Shown piece by piece: positions 1-9,967 of a stretch of DNA of 22,500 nucleotides. The stretch's first letter is position 1. Each line of letters begins with the position of its first letter. Position numbers and translations under genes: made by a program. The stretch covers positions 35,032 to 57,531 of the forward strand of contig BFEA01000072.1 in NCBI GenBank assembly GCA_003427395.1, given 5' to 3'. Below the pieces are notes generated by a model that was given only the letters and a program-made list of their open reading frames with translations, was not told where the DNA came from and did no database searches. The stretch is from Chara braunii. Taxonomy: Eukaryota; Streptophyta; Charophyceae; Charales; Characeae.

Positions 1-345
1 TGGCCTCAGAAAATCAGCACTGGTTATCAGCACAAGCCTCTCAGCCGGTAATTCCAATTTTCAAATCCTCATCATTGACCGTAGAGAGCACCCAAGCCAT
101 CTGCGTTAGCCGACTCCCAACTGCCGTATAGCACTGTCGAATAGTGACAGCCCACAACTCCGAGGCGCTAAATCAGCCTATACCCAGCACACACTCGGTT
201 TTCACCTCGTCACAGCAAACCACGACTCGTTAGCAGAGACCAGGATCCATCCACAGTACCGAATGTCTAACCCGCACTCTAGTTGAGACATGCCGCCAAC
301 ACAATATACCCCTATACCGCTAGGACCCATATCGTAGTACAGAAT
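1..345 (+). repeat. Module A, copy 1 (cut by window start)
   Basis: This segment matches 2313-2720, 8434-8740 and 14936-15150 by eye. Shared landmarks are the opening word GGCCTCAGAAAATCAGCACT, then TTCAAATCCTCATCATTG, and a segment ending in CTACCCAGCACACACTCG or a close variant. All copies carry small indels and no reading frame is kept open across copies, so it behaves as non-coding or long-dead repeat DNA. The element class is not recognised. The left end probably lies outside the window, because copies 2 and 3 extend about 160 bp further upstream. Confidence 0.8.
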
Positions 346-750
346 GTGAATTGACTCTGTTCTTTGTTCGGACTCTTCACGTATAGTCTCTGAGGATCCT
401 ACACAGACATACATATGTTGGCTTCCTGCGGATTATCCGTTGTGTATTTATTGCAATTCATTCAATGAATAGGTTAGGACTTTCCCGCATATAGTGAAGT
501 AATAAGGTCAGAGATTACTCGCCTGACACGGCAATGAGTTTACCACTTTCATCGGCGAACAACTGGACCCTTGGAACCTCGACCACCTAAACTACGACGT
601 TGCGAGCCAAACTTTGCACTTGGTTTCAACTCGCAACTAAACCATTACTGATGGGGCAAAATAAGGTCAGAGAGTTCATGCAGCTGCACCAAAGCCAAAC
701 GGATGCCAAGCACACTTTCCATTCATGGTACTGTATTTGGAAAGCTCGAC

Positions 751-805
751 CGCTCAGACCCTTAGATTCCGCAATCATGGTTTTGCGCTCAGACGGCTTA
801 TGTGA
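751..805 (+). repeat. Core repeat, copy 1
   Basis: This is the first of six near-identical ~55-bp copies. The pattern is CGCTCAGACCCTTAGATTCC, then GCCATCATGGTTTTTG, then a second CGCTCAGAC and GGCTTATGTGA. The unit thus contains an internal direct repeat of CGCTCAGAC about 35 bp apart. This copy has GCAATC for GCCATC and one T fewer. The following sequence to about 1024 resembles 15248-15510, so the core is part of a longer tandem unit whose remainder has diverged far more. Confidence 0.85.
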
Positions 806-1024
806 AATGTTTCTCGTCATTGCGGCAGACAACCCAGGAACCGGCTAAACAATGACGCACAAGTCCTAACATTCGCCCAGCGGTGAACTTAAGCACCGTT
901 CCTGGGGTCGACATGCCATTTGGGGCTTCGGGTTCACGCAGAACTGACCTTCCGAACACACAGAAACACTGGTCTGAGAAGAACCGGTCACAATCGTAAC
1001 AGATTGGCCAAATTGACAAGCATA

Positions 1025-1074
1025 CCCTTAGATTCCGCCATCATGGTTTTTGCGCTCAGACGGCTTATATGTGA
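1025..1074 (+). repeat. Core repeat, copy 2 (left end missing)
   Basis: The copy begins at CCCTTAGATTCCGCCATCAT and retains the right CGCTCAGAC followed by GGCTTATATGTGA, with a 2-bp insertion. The left CGCTCAGAC is replaced by unrelated sequence. It lies 274 bp downstream of copy 1. A much more diverged relative begins near 1152 (CCTTAGATGGGCATCACGG), and two others begin near 8996 and 15926 (CCTTAGATATTACC). Confidence 0.85.
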
Positions 1075-1230
1075 TATGGTTCTCATCATGGCAGCAGACA
1101 ACATGAGTCTGAAACGAACGAGGAGCCAACCTCAGTCATGACATGCATCACATCCTTAGATGGGCATCACGGTTGCGCTCGATTGCATTACATATGCTTC
1201 TCGTCACTGCACAACCTCCTCAATAGATTC

Positions 1231-1316
1231 ACATTCCATGTCCAATTTCATCAGAACCCCAAGCAATGCATCTACATTCCATGTCCAATTTCATCAGAAC
1301 CCCAAGCAATTCATCT
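1231..1316 (+). repeat. 43-bp tandem repeat, two copies
   Basis: Two head-to-tail 43-bp units (1231-1273 and 1274-1316) begin ACATTCCATGTCCAATTTCA and differ visibly at a single base (G versus T near the end of the AAGCAAT segment). Such low divergence between units points to a recent local duplication in otherwise old sequence. Confidence 0.9.
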
Positions 1317-1439
1317 GAAACAGATGTTATCCTGATCCTTGCTGTTAGTAATGGACTGTGGAGTGCCAGGAAAAGGTGAACTGCAGTTCTCCAATCATAT
1401 GCTATGGATCTCAGATGGAGCGTACGTCCGACAAACTGC

Positions 1440-1905
1440 GAAATTGGAAGTTGTGCTGCTGTGGGACAATTGAACAAAGCAGCCTTACCCAAACGCACGT
1501 CAGACTGCCGGCATACGTCACCCAGATATGTCGGTGGGAATCCAACTGGCCACAATCAAAACTGGCCACCAGCTTCGCTGACTCCATCAGCAAGTTGGAA
1601 ATCATTCAGACAGTCCAAGATATCATGACACAGCTGCACGCAGTACAAGCTGCACCGAGTCAAGTGTGCAGCTTCGTTGACACAGTACTGGGCCCAAATG
1701 GGACAGTGGAGTTGGTATGCCAATATCAAACAGTCAGCATTTCGTCGTTGTTACACATGGGTCAGCAGCACGATCATTATGTCGGACAGCGAAATCTTCA
1801 TAGGCGCCTTCTCAACTCTCGATTTCAGTCATCGAAGCATTGTAAATTTGTAATTGACAAAAACACATACGGATACCAAGACAACAAATTAACAGTTGGA
1901 CAATC
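1440..1905 (+). repeat. Module B, copy 1
   Basis: Positions 1455-1560 match 6715-6815 and 14630-14715 (landmark CAGATATGTC followed by GGGAATC). Positions 1580-1900 match 7085-7400 (landmarks GTTGGAAATCATTCA and CTTCTCAACTCTCGATTTCA, or variants). A 196-codon plus-strand frame (1358-1948) spans this copy, but the equivalent frame is interrupted in the other copies, so I do not call a gene. In copies 2 and 3 the first part lies directly downstream of a LINE endonuclease-like remnant, so B may derive from the same element. Confidence 0.7.
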
Positions 1906-2143
1906 CCATGGTGATGCATGTCCTTTTCCTCAAGTAAACTCAGATTAATATTACTCTATCCATTCGTGATTCAACAGGAAGCCCATCACGGAGTGTCAAA
2001 GCTGGCATGCAACTGCAAACCGCAGTGCTTCATTCCCACAAACGCCGCGTCACATATTGCCAGGCGCGTTTCTCAGTACTGTGGGTGAACATTTTATCAT
2101 AGGATGCACAACTCATGATCTTCAAAAGCCAGTCAAGCCAGCC

Positions 2144-2760
2144 GTCCACATCCAGTCTCGGGCAAGTAGCACTGAATATCAGGAAGAGTAAATCAGTCGG
2201 CACCTCCGTTTTCTAACTCACCATAGACCAATGGTCTGAACCAGAAACAGCCTCGGAGCGACCTGCGTATTCCAATTCTGCGATAGACCACTTCAACCTT
2301 CATCCACTCATTCAGGCCTCAGAAAATCAGCACTGGTTATCAGCACAAGTCCCTCAGCCGGTAATTCCATTTTTCAAATCCTCATCATTGACCGTAGAGC
2401 GCACTCGAGCCATCTGCGCTAGCCGACTCCAACTGCCGTATAGTACTGTCTGATAGTTACTGCCCACAAGTCCGGGGAGCTACTGCTGCCTACCCAGGTA
2501 TGGTACTCCATAAAAGTTATTGCCCAAAACTCGCAGGGTGCTACTTCAGCCTACCCAGCACACACTCGATTTTGACCTCTTCAGAGCAAACCACCATTCT
2601 TTTTCGACATCCATCATTTGCAGAGTGCAGGCCCTATCCGCAGTGATCGAATGTCCAACCCTCACATTAGGTGACAAATGCCACCAACACAGTACAATCC
2701 TATAACCCTTGTACCCATTTCATGCAGCTACACCACACCCAACAAACTGACGACGAGCAC
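2144..2760 (+). repeat. Module A, copy 2 (longest copy)
   Basis: This copy aligns by eye with 8275-8760 along most of its length, starting near GGCAAGTAGCACTGAATATC. It includes the shared landmark GGCCTCAGAAAATCAGCACT at 2315 and ends near CACCCAACAAACTGACG. It contains an internal duplication of about 54 bp (2444-2497 and 2505-2559, both ending GCCTACCCAG) that is absent from the other A copies. No conserved reading frame is seen. Confidence 0.8.
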
Positions 2761-3074
2761 AAATTCCACACATAGTCGTGAATTCGGTCAGGTACAGCGG
2801 GCCAGGTACCTCTCAATGAGCAGTGAGCATATTCGTCATCAATCAATCAATAGGCGCATCTGGATATGCCCTGTACATAGCAATGGCCTCAGAGTTGGCG
2901 AGGTACAGAAGACACCCATCCGACTTACGACCCTGTATATAAGAGCACTGGCCCCGGTGTTCACCAGGCACAAAGTCATGTTCCACAAGGTCCATTGCAA
3001 ACTCGTAACGCGGGCCTCAAGATATGCGCTTGCAGGATCGGCATGAGGTCACCATCCATCCGATGGATCGTAAT

Positions 3075-3090
3075 TTATCTCTAGAGATAA
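3075..3090. repeat. 16-bp perfect palindrome
   Basis: TTATCTCTAGAGATAA is its own reverse complement. The corresponding site in the paralogous copy near 17756 has two changes (TTATTTCTACAGATAA) and is no longer symmetric. An imperfect short inverted repeat (ATCCATC and GATGGAT) lies just upstream. It could be chance in so much sequence. No protein-binding role can be read from the sequence. Confidence 0.75.
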
Positions 3091-3115
3091 CTGGCCTCAC
3101 AACCACCGTTCCGTT

Positions 3116-3382
3116 CTAAACAATACCGAAGGGCTTTACAGAGTACCATAAAAAAACGGATGCATAGATCTTAAACACCCTTAATGATGCATCAGGTTGG
3201 CAGAGGATGTTGTCCACATAGGATTCAGCGTAGTTTCCAGAGCAATCCTCACGTGCAAAACCGATAAGGGAAGATCTTACAGCAGTCATCATGTGGAAAA
3301 GCGTATAATCTTCTTTCTTGTTGACCACGACATGAGGCTTGTTGATCACTGCTGGTAACAGCACTAACTTCCCACCCCCCAA
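3116..3382 (-). pseudogene. Degenerate LTR-retrotransposon RT-like fragment
   Basis: An 88-codon minus-strand frame shows features suggestive of the reverse transcriptase of Ty3/gypsy-type elements. YVDNIL at residues 55-60 (3203-3220) sits where the catalytic YVDD box would be, with the second Asp changed to Asn. It is preceded by VRSS and FAR in a position like the region after the family's MPFG box. It is followed by LRVFK and SVKP at spacing like the helix after the catalytic box. In the paralogous copy near 17820-17960 the frame is broken by deletion and stops, although LRVLK and YSVKP are kept. What is seen are short motif resemblances only; the family assignment is inference. It is not functional: short, missing key residues, and flanked by stops. 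Confidence 0.35.
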
Positions 3383-4023
3383 CGCCTTCTCAAGGGAAGA
3401 TCAACATTTCAATATCGGGGAAATTAGAGAGGCTGGAAACTTCTGCAGAACAAAAAAGCGGGAAAACACTGCCTCCAGAATCTGTTTTACTGACCTACAA
3501 CATAATTACTGATAAACAATTTCCTCCGGAGGAGCTCTCTCTGCCTGTCTGAATGATTTCATCCGGTATCTGCCAAGATGACATGCCACACTAAATGTCA
3601 TGCATTGTGACTCGCTGCATCAGTATCCAATTCTATCGCATGTTTGTCATACAAGAAACTCGATCGCTACATGTACTCTCGTATGCCACTCCAACAACCT
3701 TTTTCCCCCCCTTCTCTTCACCGCACATGACCACTTTCACATGTGAAACCAAAACTACTCCCGACTGTCCGCAAACGAGGCTTATCAAAAGGAACCTAAA
3801 TTTTCGACAAAGTCCAGGCTCAGGACTCGCTGCGGAACGGAGGGATTACACCCGTCTTTATGAGGGATCAGATTCACTGGCTTTGGTAACAAAGGCAATG
3901 TTGAATCAACGTTGATCATTTGGGAAAAGATCAGAATCATCATCTCCCAATATCTTTACCGCTCCGCATGACCACTCGCTTTTGCGGTGATTCGAATAAG
4001 AGATTAAAAAGGGGACCGGGAAC

Positions 4024-4045
4024 CCCATAACAGCGCGGTTATGGG
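4024..4045. other. Small hairpin (8-bp stem, 6-nt loop)
   Basis: CCCATAAC at 4024-4031 pairs with GTTATGGG at 4038-4045 around AGCGCG. There is no run of T after it on either strand that would suggest a terminator or a pol III stop. It is probably incidental. Confidence 0.5.
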
Positions 4046-4599
4046 CCGGCGGCACACAAACCAATATACAGATGGCAAATTTCTGTCTCCGACATGACTG
4101 TTGGGTGTTCCAGTAGACAGGTCAATGGATGTGGATTCTGCCCAGCCATTGGTTTGTAAACTGAAAGATTTGACTCTCGAAGTGCACAAGACCACGGTGA
4201 GAAACACCTCGGGAAGCAACCCTTCAAATTGACACAAACACGGCAGCCGTAATTGAACCCTCAAACGACTCATATCCCAACTCCTCGCCATTCATGCAGC
4301 TACTTTACACCGAAGGCGTATCGTCAAGACAGATAAAAGCTCTTGACACCTTGTTTACATATATTACCCCTTTCATCTCTGAACATGTACGGATCAAATT
4401 GCCTGAAAAACACAACCACAGGCCGCTACAGAACCATAGACCCTACCTTCATCTCTTCATACGATTTCCACCAAACTTTGTCCTCCCCATAGTCAAATTC
4501 CTCTAAGAAAGCACTGATGGATAATAGTGTTAAGACAAAGCTGAAAAGATATCACCAATAAAACGAGATTGATGAAAAAAAAGGCATCATAGCACACAT
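4046..4599. other. Unannotated spacer
   Basis: There are no repeats shared with the rest of the window that I could recognise. The reading frames are short (up to about 95 codons, minus strand 4004-4291) and have no recognisable motif. The strand is A/C-rich like its surroundings. Confidence 0.5.
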
Positions 4600-4900
4600 T
4601 ACAGAAGACACAAAGCTACAAGCGCGATTGGAGAAGATTCGGCATCTATAGGAGCGTGACACTGTAAAAAGAGATTTCAGAGCATCCAACAGTCGTAGAA
4701 TCATGAACTGCCATACCCAAAAACACTCCTCACTCACATCTCCGCTAATCAGCAAGGACAGGAGCATGTTACCTTCATAAGTCAAACATCGAGGACAACC
4801 AGAAACATACTCGCTGTGCCATGAAGGTCCAATCCTCTATGTCGCATCAGCGCATAAGAGGCAGAGGTGATCCAAAGAGCCTCCATCCCCTTTAAGTACT
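4600..4900 (+). repeat. Module G, copy 1
   Basis: The module matches 10400-10670. Landmarks are CTATAGGAGCGTGA, GCATGTTACCTTCATAAGTC, AAACATCGAGGACAA, TGTGCCATGAAGGTCCAATC and GCAGAGGTGATCCAAAGAG. The middle differs considerably (no clear match between about 4660 and 4710) while the right 130 bp is almost identical. A word CCGCTAATCAGCAA inside it resembles the GCTAATTAGC palindromes at 19150-19350. A 77-codon minus-strand frame here has no recognised domain. Confidence 0.8.
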
Positions 4901-5327
4901 GATGCATGATTTGACAGTTTCAGTGCAATGGAAACGGACCGTTGAAGATGCAAAAGGACAAGCCCAGACTTTCAATTCATCTCTAGCAAGCAATTCATAC
5001 GATGAGCACACAGCCTCCTACGCATCAATCGACTACCGAGAGTTCCTGCGCCGTGTCACACAGAATGGTAAGCATCAAACAGCTACCGCAGATTCCTGCC
5101 GAGAACAAACTCTGATCGTTCATAAGCACCACCATAAAGAATGTACGTGCCTCTTCTTAATAACTACTTGCTCACTAGCAGTACAAGCGGCGACGCAAAT
5201 CAGCCTCTTCTTTCCAATTGATTTTCCGCAGTCCAAAACTAAGACCGCCACACCACTCGCAAAAAAATGAGATGGACTCCGCTTGAACACTGAAAACTTT
5301 AGTGAGTACTGTGGTGATGTTATCTAG
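4901..5327. other. Unannotated spacer
   Basis: I recognise no shared module, RNA gene or protein motif. A 122-codon plus-strand frame (4902-5270) spans it, but its composition (Thr, Ser, His, Gln rich) matches what the A/C-rich strand gives in random frames, so it is not called as a gene. Confidence 0.5.
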
Positions 5328-5658
5328 GACGTTGTCCACATTCGAATCCACTCACTGGATAATCACCAAGTCACAATCAACAAAGAGGTCTTTGGCTTTC
5401 AATATTACCTCTATCACCTTACGGTTAGTAATAAACCCAAAGATGTCACCACTCGAAATGTGTGCACCATTTCGAACGAGCGACGCAACCACTTCTTCCC
5501 AATTAATATTCCGCAGTCTACAACCAGCACGACAAAGTAGGCTTCGCTCCGCAATATGAAAGGAAATTTGTGGGACGTTGTCCACATTCAAATCCACTCA
5601 CTGGATAATCACCACGTCACAACGAACAGAGAGGACTTCGCCTACCACCTTACGGAAA
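5328..5658 (+). repeat. Diverged tandem pair, unit about 90 bp, 246 bp apart
   Basis: Positions 5328-5424 and 5574-5658 both begin GACGTTGTCCACATTC and continue AATCCACTCACTGGATAATC, with a related AACA/GAGAGG segment and a CACCTTACGG end. The second copy lacks a stretch of about 14 bp. It is not found elsewhere in the window. The origin is unknown. Confidence 0.8.
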
Positions 5659-5901
5659 AGAGGCACTCATACGTCAGACTTACTAGATACCACAATCCGC
5701 CGGATACGCACGATGAACCATTTCGTAGAGAATGTCACTCAGGAAACCATTCGAAAAGAATTTCCAGCGAAATAAGAAGCATTCTATACGGTTTTATCGC
5801 GCCGGGCTCATACACCCAGACACAGACAAGCTGTCTGGATGCAATTTCGTATTGGCGCCATACGGTATTAGAATGAAACATCGAGCGTTTAAAGTGACAA
5901 C

Positions 5902-6065
5902 ATTCACATGCTTTGAAGGAGCGAGACGCCGAGACGTCACCGGGTACTATTTAAGGTGCTATTTACGGTATTATTCAAGTTACTGTTAAATGTTTTGAAC
6001 GAGCGATACCTCACCGGGTACTATTCACATGCTTTGAACGAGCGAGACCTCACCGGGCACTAATT
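5902..6065 (+). repeat. Short tandem repeat, three degenerate units
   Basis: Units near 5902-5950, 5988-6025 and 6023-6060 share ATGCTTTGAACGAGCGAGAC and CTCACCGGGTACTATT with substitutions and indels. An added copy of TTTACGGTATTATTCAAG-like sequence separates the first two. This is a local expansion of a ~40-bp word. Confidence 0.8.
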
Positions 6066-6254
6066 ACGGTACAGAAGAATTCCACAGTGCTTGTTAAATG
6101 TTTCAATTCGAGTGAACAATCAAACCAGTGATGAGATCACTCAGCTTCATAATTAACTACACCATGAAATCACACCACCCTCTTCCCGACTAACCCAATT
6201 TGTCTGTCAACCAAACCTAAGATGTGATCAACAGAGTGCGGGCACGCATCAATC

Positions 6255-7010
6255 CTGTTCAGCTGCACTCAGATGGAAGTTCCCCTATACAGCGAGACGG
6301 ATGAGACCACGCCACAACAAGTTCCTGAAGCATCCATCAGGTGTCCCCCAACATTCCTAAATGGAGGTACAGCATTGCTAGCTGGCAGCGCAGAGGCGAC
6401 CTCGTAGTTGCATCACTACGCATTTCTCCTCAGTTCAGATCTCCTAGGTCAATGGTTCCTCAGGCCAAGCATGGACGCATGGTAGGACAAGGCTGAACGT
6501 ATATCATCACAGGAGATAACAAGAACAGTAAGAAGATCGAGCTTTAAAACCGTACGGTACTGCAAACAAACGATTGAAATTCTTTGAAAAACCAACTTTC
6601 CATACTATATACGAGATATGTGCAGAGCCCGAAGGATAAAGACAGCTCAGCACCACTGGGCTCTTCAGGGTAATATACGAGATGTCTGCGCAACCTACGC
6701 CGTTTGCCACAGGCGAAAAGGAGACAATTGCACAAGGCAGCCCTTTCCAAATGCACGTCAGATTGCTGGCATTCGTCACCCAGATATGTCAGTGGGAATC
6801 CGACTGAAGCCACTTTCATCATTCGCGAAATTTCTACCGGCCTGAAGGCAACTAGCCAGCGGAAACCAAACAGGTGCTTATGCAGAAGCATACAAAACCC
6901 ACGTACAATCTCTCTACTGGGACACCACAAACACCAAGTCGGTCATCTAAACATTCACAATAAACACAAAACGACCCGTGATCTGCCCTGTGCACTCCCG
7001 CGTTAACATA
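6255..7010 (+). pseudogene. LINE endonuclease-like remnant, module E copy 1
   Basis: This segment is colinear with 14140-14930. At 6500-6520 one frame reads YIITGDN, the position where the paralog at 14391-14423 reads DVIIGDYNAST. A hydrophobic pair followed by GD(F/Y)NA is the hallmark of APE-type endonucleases of non-LTR retrotransposons. The downstream part contains the first section of module B. The frames are broken by stops and indels in both copies, so this is an inactive relic. The motif resemblance is seen; the LINE assignment is inferred and rests mostly on the better-preserved paralog. Confidence 0.4.
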
Positions 7011-7084
7011 ATCTATACAGAAGGTGACTGGCTTCAACGCTATACATAGCACAATCAAAACTTGCCACCCCCTTCTCTCTCTAT

Positions 7085-7400
7085 ATCAGCTAGTTAGAAA
7101 TCATTCACAGAGTCCAAGTTGTCAGAAAAGCTGTCAGCGGCACAAGCTGCACAAGATCTAAGTGCGGAGCTTCGTTGGCACAGCTCAGAAAGTGGAGTTC
7201 GCATGACAATATCCAACAATCAGCAGTTCATCGTTTGCATAAGGAGCATGCTCATTATGACCGGGACCACAACGAGGACTGAGACTCTGAAGAAATCATT
7301 CATAAACGCCTTCTCAATTCTAGATTTCAGTCCTCGAAGCAATGCCAATAACAAAAACCCGTACAGATACAAAGACAACAAATTCACAGCCGTCGGAAAA
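7085..7400 (+). repeat. Module B, second part, copy 2
   Basis: It matches 1580-1900. Landmarks are GAAATCATTCA, the repeated AAGCTGCAC words, and CGCCTTCTCAATTCTAGATT with ACAACAAATT at the end. The frame is open for 125 codons on the plus strand (7119-7496), but it is not the frame that is open in copy 1, which argues against a conserved protein. Confidence 0.7.
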
Positions 7401-7690
7401 ACGCAGTGCTTCATTACACGATCACTACTCTTTTCGACACACCGTGTGAGAAGAAATACAGACGCCTCGCCCAGTGCCAAACACGTTCCCTGCTAATGAC
7501 GAGCGACACCATTATGGCGGGGGGCGCACAAGTAAAATCAGAACAGGTCTGTATAAAATTATCATCACTTGATCCATTAATACCGTGCTCACCAAAACCG
7601 CAGTGCTTCATTACACGATCACTGCTCTTTTCGCTACACCATGTGAGAAGAAAAAACAGACGCCTCGCCCAGTGCCAGACACGTCTCTTG
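7401..7690 (+). repeat. 197-bp direct repeat pair
   Basis: CGCAGTGCTTCATTACACGA occurs at 7402, and the same sequence with one more C before it at 7599. Each is followed by about 85 bp of close match (GATCACT, CTCTTTTCG, TGTGAGAAGAA, CAGACGCCTCGCCCAGTGCC). A fainter third relative starts near 2018 (CCGCAGTGCTTCATT). The spacer between the two good copies is A/C-rich and featureless. Confidence 0.85.
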
Positions 7691-7961
7691 GTAAACCAGC
7701 AACACGATTCTATATTTGCAGTTCTAGCAAAACATCCCATCCAATACAGAGTGCCTCAGACATCCAAGGAAGGATTAGAACCGCATCAGTTCTCAAGCCC
7801 GGCACGGCGAAAACTCTCAGACGGCCACTACGAATGTTGTGAGAGAAGCCATTACGTCTCTTTTCATCATTGCCAAACTTCTATACGACACCTCCAGCCC
7901 ATGATTTCGAGAACATATTCCTCGTAATATAATACTACGATTCTTCACCACTCACTCGATT

Positions 7962-8242
7962 ACCCACATTCCTGTGGCTCTACTGCGTGGTGGTACTGTG
8001 TGGTTGCACTGTGCGGTTGTACGATGGTTGTCCAGGTGGTCAAGTCTAACTCGATCACGGACTTCTCTTAATGAACATCTCATTATCAGATTCACGCTCT
8101 ATAACCCACATTCCTGTCGNCTACTGCGGGGTGGTGCTGTGTGGTTGTACTGTGCGGTTGTACGATGGTCGTCCAGGTGGTCAAGTTTACCTTGATCACG
8201 GACTTCTCTTAATGAACATCTCATTATCAGATTCACACCTCA
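7962..8242 (+). repeat. 142-bp tandem duplication containing an N
   Basis: Units at 7962-8103 and 8104-8242 both start ACCCACATTCCTGT. Both contain the G/T-rich words CTGTGCGGTTGTACGATGGT and GTCCAGGTGGTCAAG, and end with CTTCTCTTAATGAACATCTC and ATTATCAGATTCAC. A single ambiguous base (N at 8120) sits in unit 2 where unit 1 reads slightly differently. The unit is G/T-rich on this strand, unlike its neighbours. A 225-codon frame (8071-8748) runs through unit 2 into module A but has no support as a gene. Confidence 0.9.
8120..8120. other. Ambiguous base N (one of four)
   Basis: Single N characters occur at 8120, 11051, 11661 and 19241. Two of them (8120, 19241) are inside or between tandem copies, where assembly joins are error-prone. 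Confidence 0.99.
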
Positions 8243-8274
8243 TGATCCTTGTACGTCAATCGAGCATATCAACC

Positions 8275-8760
8275 GTCCTCATTCAGCCCAGTGCAAGTAG
8301 CAATGATAATCAGCAACAGTTTATCAGTCCGCACCTAAGAATTCTAGCTCATGGTAAACCATTGAGCTCCACAACCAGCAGCATCAACAAGCGTCACGAT
8401 AGAGCTCCTTCGACCTTTCATCCACTCCTTCAATTGGCCTCAGAAAATCAGCACTGGTTATCAGCACAAGTGTCTCAGCCGGTAATTCCATTTATCAAAT
8501 CCTCATCATTGGCCGTTGAGCGCACCCCTGCCATCTGCCTTAAAACATCCCATGCCATAAAGTACTGCGTGATAGTTGTACACAAATTCCGGGGCGCTAC
8601 TTTAGACTACCCAGCACACATGATTTTTTTTCCCATCACAGCAAACAAATGTCCAACCCTCGCTATAGACGAAACACATCGTGCACACAATACGAACAAC
8701 TATCGCTACGACCCATTTCATGCAGCTACACCGTACCCAACAAACTGACGCCAAACACAC
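8275..8760 (+). repeat. Module A, copy 3
   Basis: It matches 2144-2760 but lacks that copy's internal duplication and about 90 bp before the end. GGCCTCAGAAAATCAGCACT is at 8436, and the right end reads CAGCTACACCGTACCCAACA. It is followed by a 35-bp linker and a core repeat, the same order as in copy 4 at 14936. Confidence 0.8.
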
Positions 8761-8795
8761 ATTCCACAAATGCTAGTGAGTTCGACAAACTCATC

Positions 8796-8851
8796 CGCTC
8801 AGACCCTTAGATTCCGCCATCATGGTTTTTGCGCTCAGACGGCTTATGTGA
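8796..8851 (+). repeat. Core repeat, copy 3
   Basis: This is a full-length copy, with both CGCTCAGAC words and CCTTAGATTCCGCCATCATG intact. It ends GGCTTATGTGA and is followed by a T-run. It lies between module A copy 3 and module H copy 1. Confidence 0.9.
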
Positions 8852-9555
8852 TTTTTTTCTCATCATTGCAGCTGACTACCTCGCTCTAGTCGAAATGTGT
8901 CGTGAACACATACCAGACGTGCTGCTGAATTTGCCATTCTCGTCGTTGCGGAGACAACCAGGTCATTGCAAACCTAAGTGGTGACATTCATCAGATCCTT
9001 AGATATTACCATCACATTATTTGCGTTCAATTGCTTTAGGAAATTAGGAGGAATTTCCAGAGCAAGCACACTATTCTTGTCACCCTCATGCACGAGGTTG
9101 ATCCCTTAACTAAATGCATATGCATTCCATGACACACAGAGTCGAACCTGAGCTCCGATGCTCACAATGGAGATTACAACATCGTTGTAAGACACGTAGC
9201 CTGGTCTGCCTCCCATTAGAGCAAAAGACGCATAATCCAACCACCGATCATGATATTCTTGCAGCTCGTCCTTCAATCAAAGTGAAGCTCATACAATCAC
9301 CTCATTGTACACACATGAGCTGCGTCACACATCACCAAAATGAAATCTGTAAGTCGAGAACACGAGCTGCGACACACATTCTACAGGATAATATACTCAG
9401 TGGCAATTTCGCTGTCCAACTTTTCGCCTGAGAGACGCACTTGAAGGCCGCTCCAGATAGCGTAGCGTAAGAGGAGAGCCTTGACAACATGGGGTTCCTA
9501 ATCCCTCGACGGCATTCTCTGTTGCTTCTTGGCATGGGATACCTTCCAGGAAGAA

Positions 9556-9599
9556 GAGCGGTCATGACGTTAAAAAAGAGCGGTCATGACGTTAAAAAA
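9556..9599 (+). repeat. 22-bp tandem repeat, two perfect copies
   Basis: Two exact head-to-tail units of GAGCGGTCATGACGTTAAAA plus AA (9556-9577 and 9578-9599). A third, degenerate AACGTTAAAAAAATATAAC follows near 9617. The paralogous module H at about 16500 has no such expansion. Confidence 0.9.
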
Positions 9600-9703
9600 T
9601 ATAACAAGCAGCAATAACGTTAAAAAAATATAACACGAATGTGTGGCGTTTAGAACAGCTCGTGCGACGCACACCAAAGACACTACTGTTGCATTCGGTA
9701 GTG

Positions 9704-9967
9704 CTCTATATAGGTGTAAGCGGACCCTTCGCATTGCTCCGCAGACAGTATACAGGCAAAAGTGTCCCCATCTTTTCGTCTAACAGCCACACGTGCAAGC
9801 AGCTCCAGATAGCGTAAGTGGGACATATACTTCAGCTTCCCAGGACTGTGTCAGCACGTGGAAAGTGCTGCCCAACATCCAAAAAATAAAAGCGACGATA
9901 AAAATTAGTCATCACAGACCCTTTCGTCAGACCTGACCAGAAAGGGTCCGCTTACACCTATATAGAG
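9704..9967. repeat. Perfect 26-bp inverted repeat with 212-bp spacer
   Basis: The left arm 9704-9729 (CTCTATATAGGTGTAAGCGG then ACCCTT) is exactly reverse-complementary to the right arm 9942-9967. The left-arm sequence is present in the paralog (about 16615-16640, with substitutions), whereas the paralog has no right arm. So the right arm is an inverted duplicate acquired in this copy. There is no obvious flanking target-site duplication, so a MITE is less likely than a template-switch rearrangement. The arms include TATATAG, which is A/T-rich enough to look like a TATA box. Confidence 0.9.

Larger units (their letters stand above)
2778..4010 (+). repeat. Module F/D, copy 1 (1.2 kb, paired with 17478-18680)
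   Basis: About 1.2 kb is colinear with 17478-18680. Shared landmarks in order are GGCCAGGTAC, GCATCTGGATATGCCCTG, ATGTTCCACAAGGTCCATTG, GGGCTTTACAGAGTACCATA, TTCAACATTTC-like words, CAATTTCCTCCGGAGGAG, CCTTCTCTTCACCGCACATG and GAGGGATCAGATTCACTGGC. The copies differ by substitutions and indels of up to about 100 bp. On the minus strand the module carries degenerate reverse-transcriptase-like fragments (annotated separately). The right third is module D, which also occurs alone at 11440-11620 and 19355-19480. Confidence 0.85.

Noticed and set aside
1358-1948. 196-codon plus-strand ORF
   Set aside because: It spans repeat module B, whose other copies do not keep this frame open. No domain is recognised. 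Long frames are expected from the low G content and shortage of TGA/TAG on this strand.
8071-8748. 225-codon plus-strand ORF
   Set aside because: It crosses an N, one unit of a tandem duplication and module A. The equivalent frames in A copies 1, 2 and 4 are interrupted.
9704-9712. CTCTATATA as a functional promoter
   Set aside because: No plausible gene starts downstream on either strand, and the paralog has CTATGTA at this place.
9704-9967. Inverted repeat as terminal repeats of a MITE
   Set aside because: No target-site duplication is visible, and the paralogous module carries the left arm and the interior without the right arm, which favours an inverted duplication.
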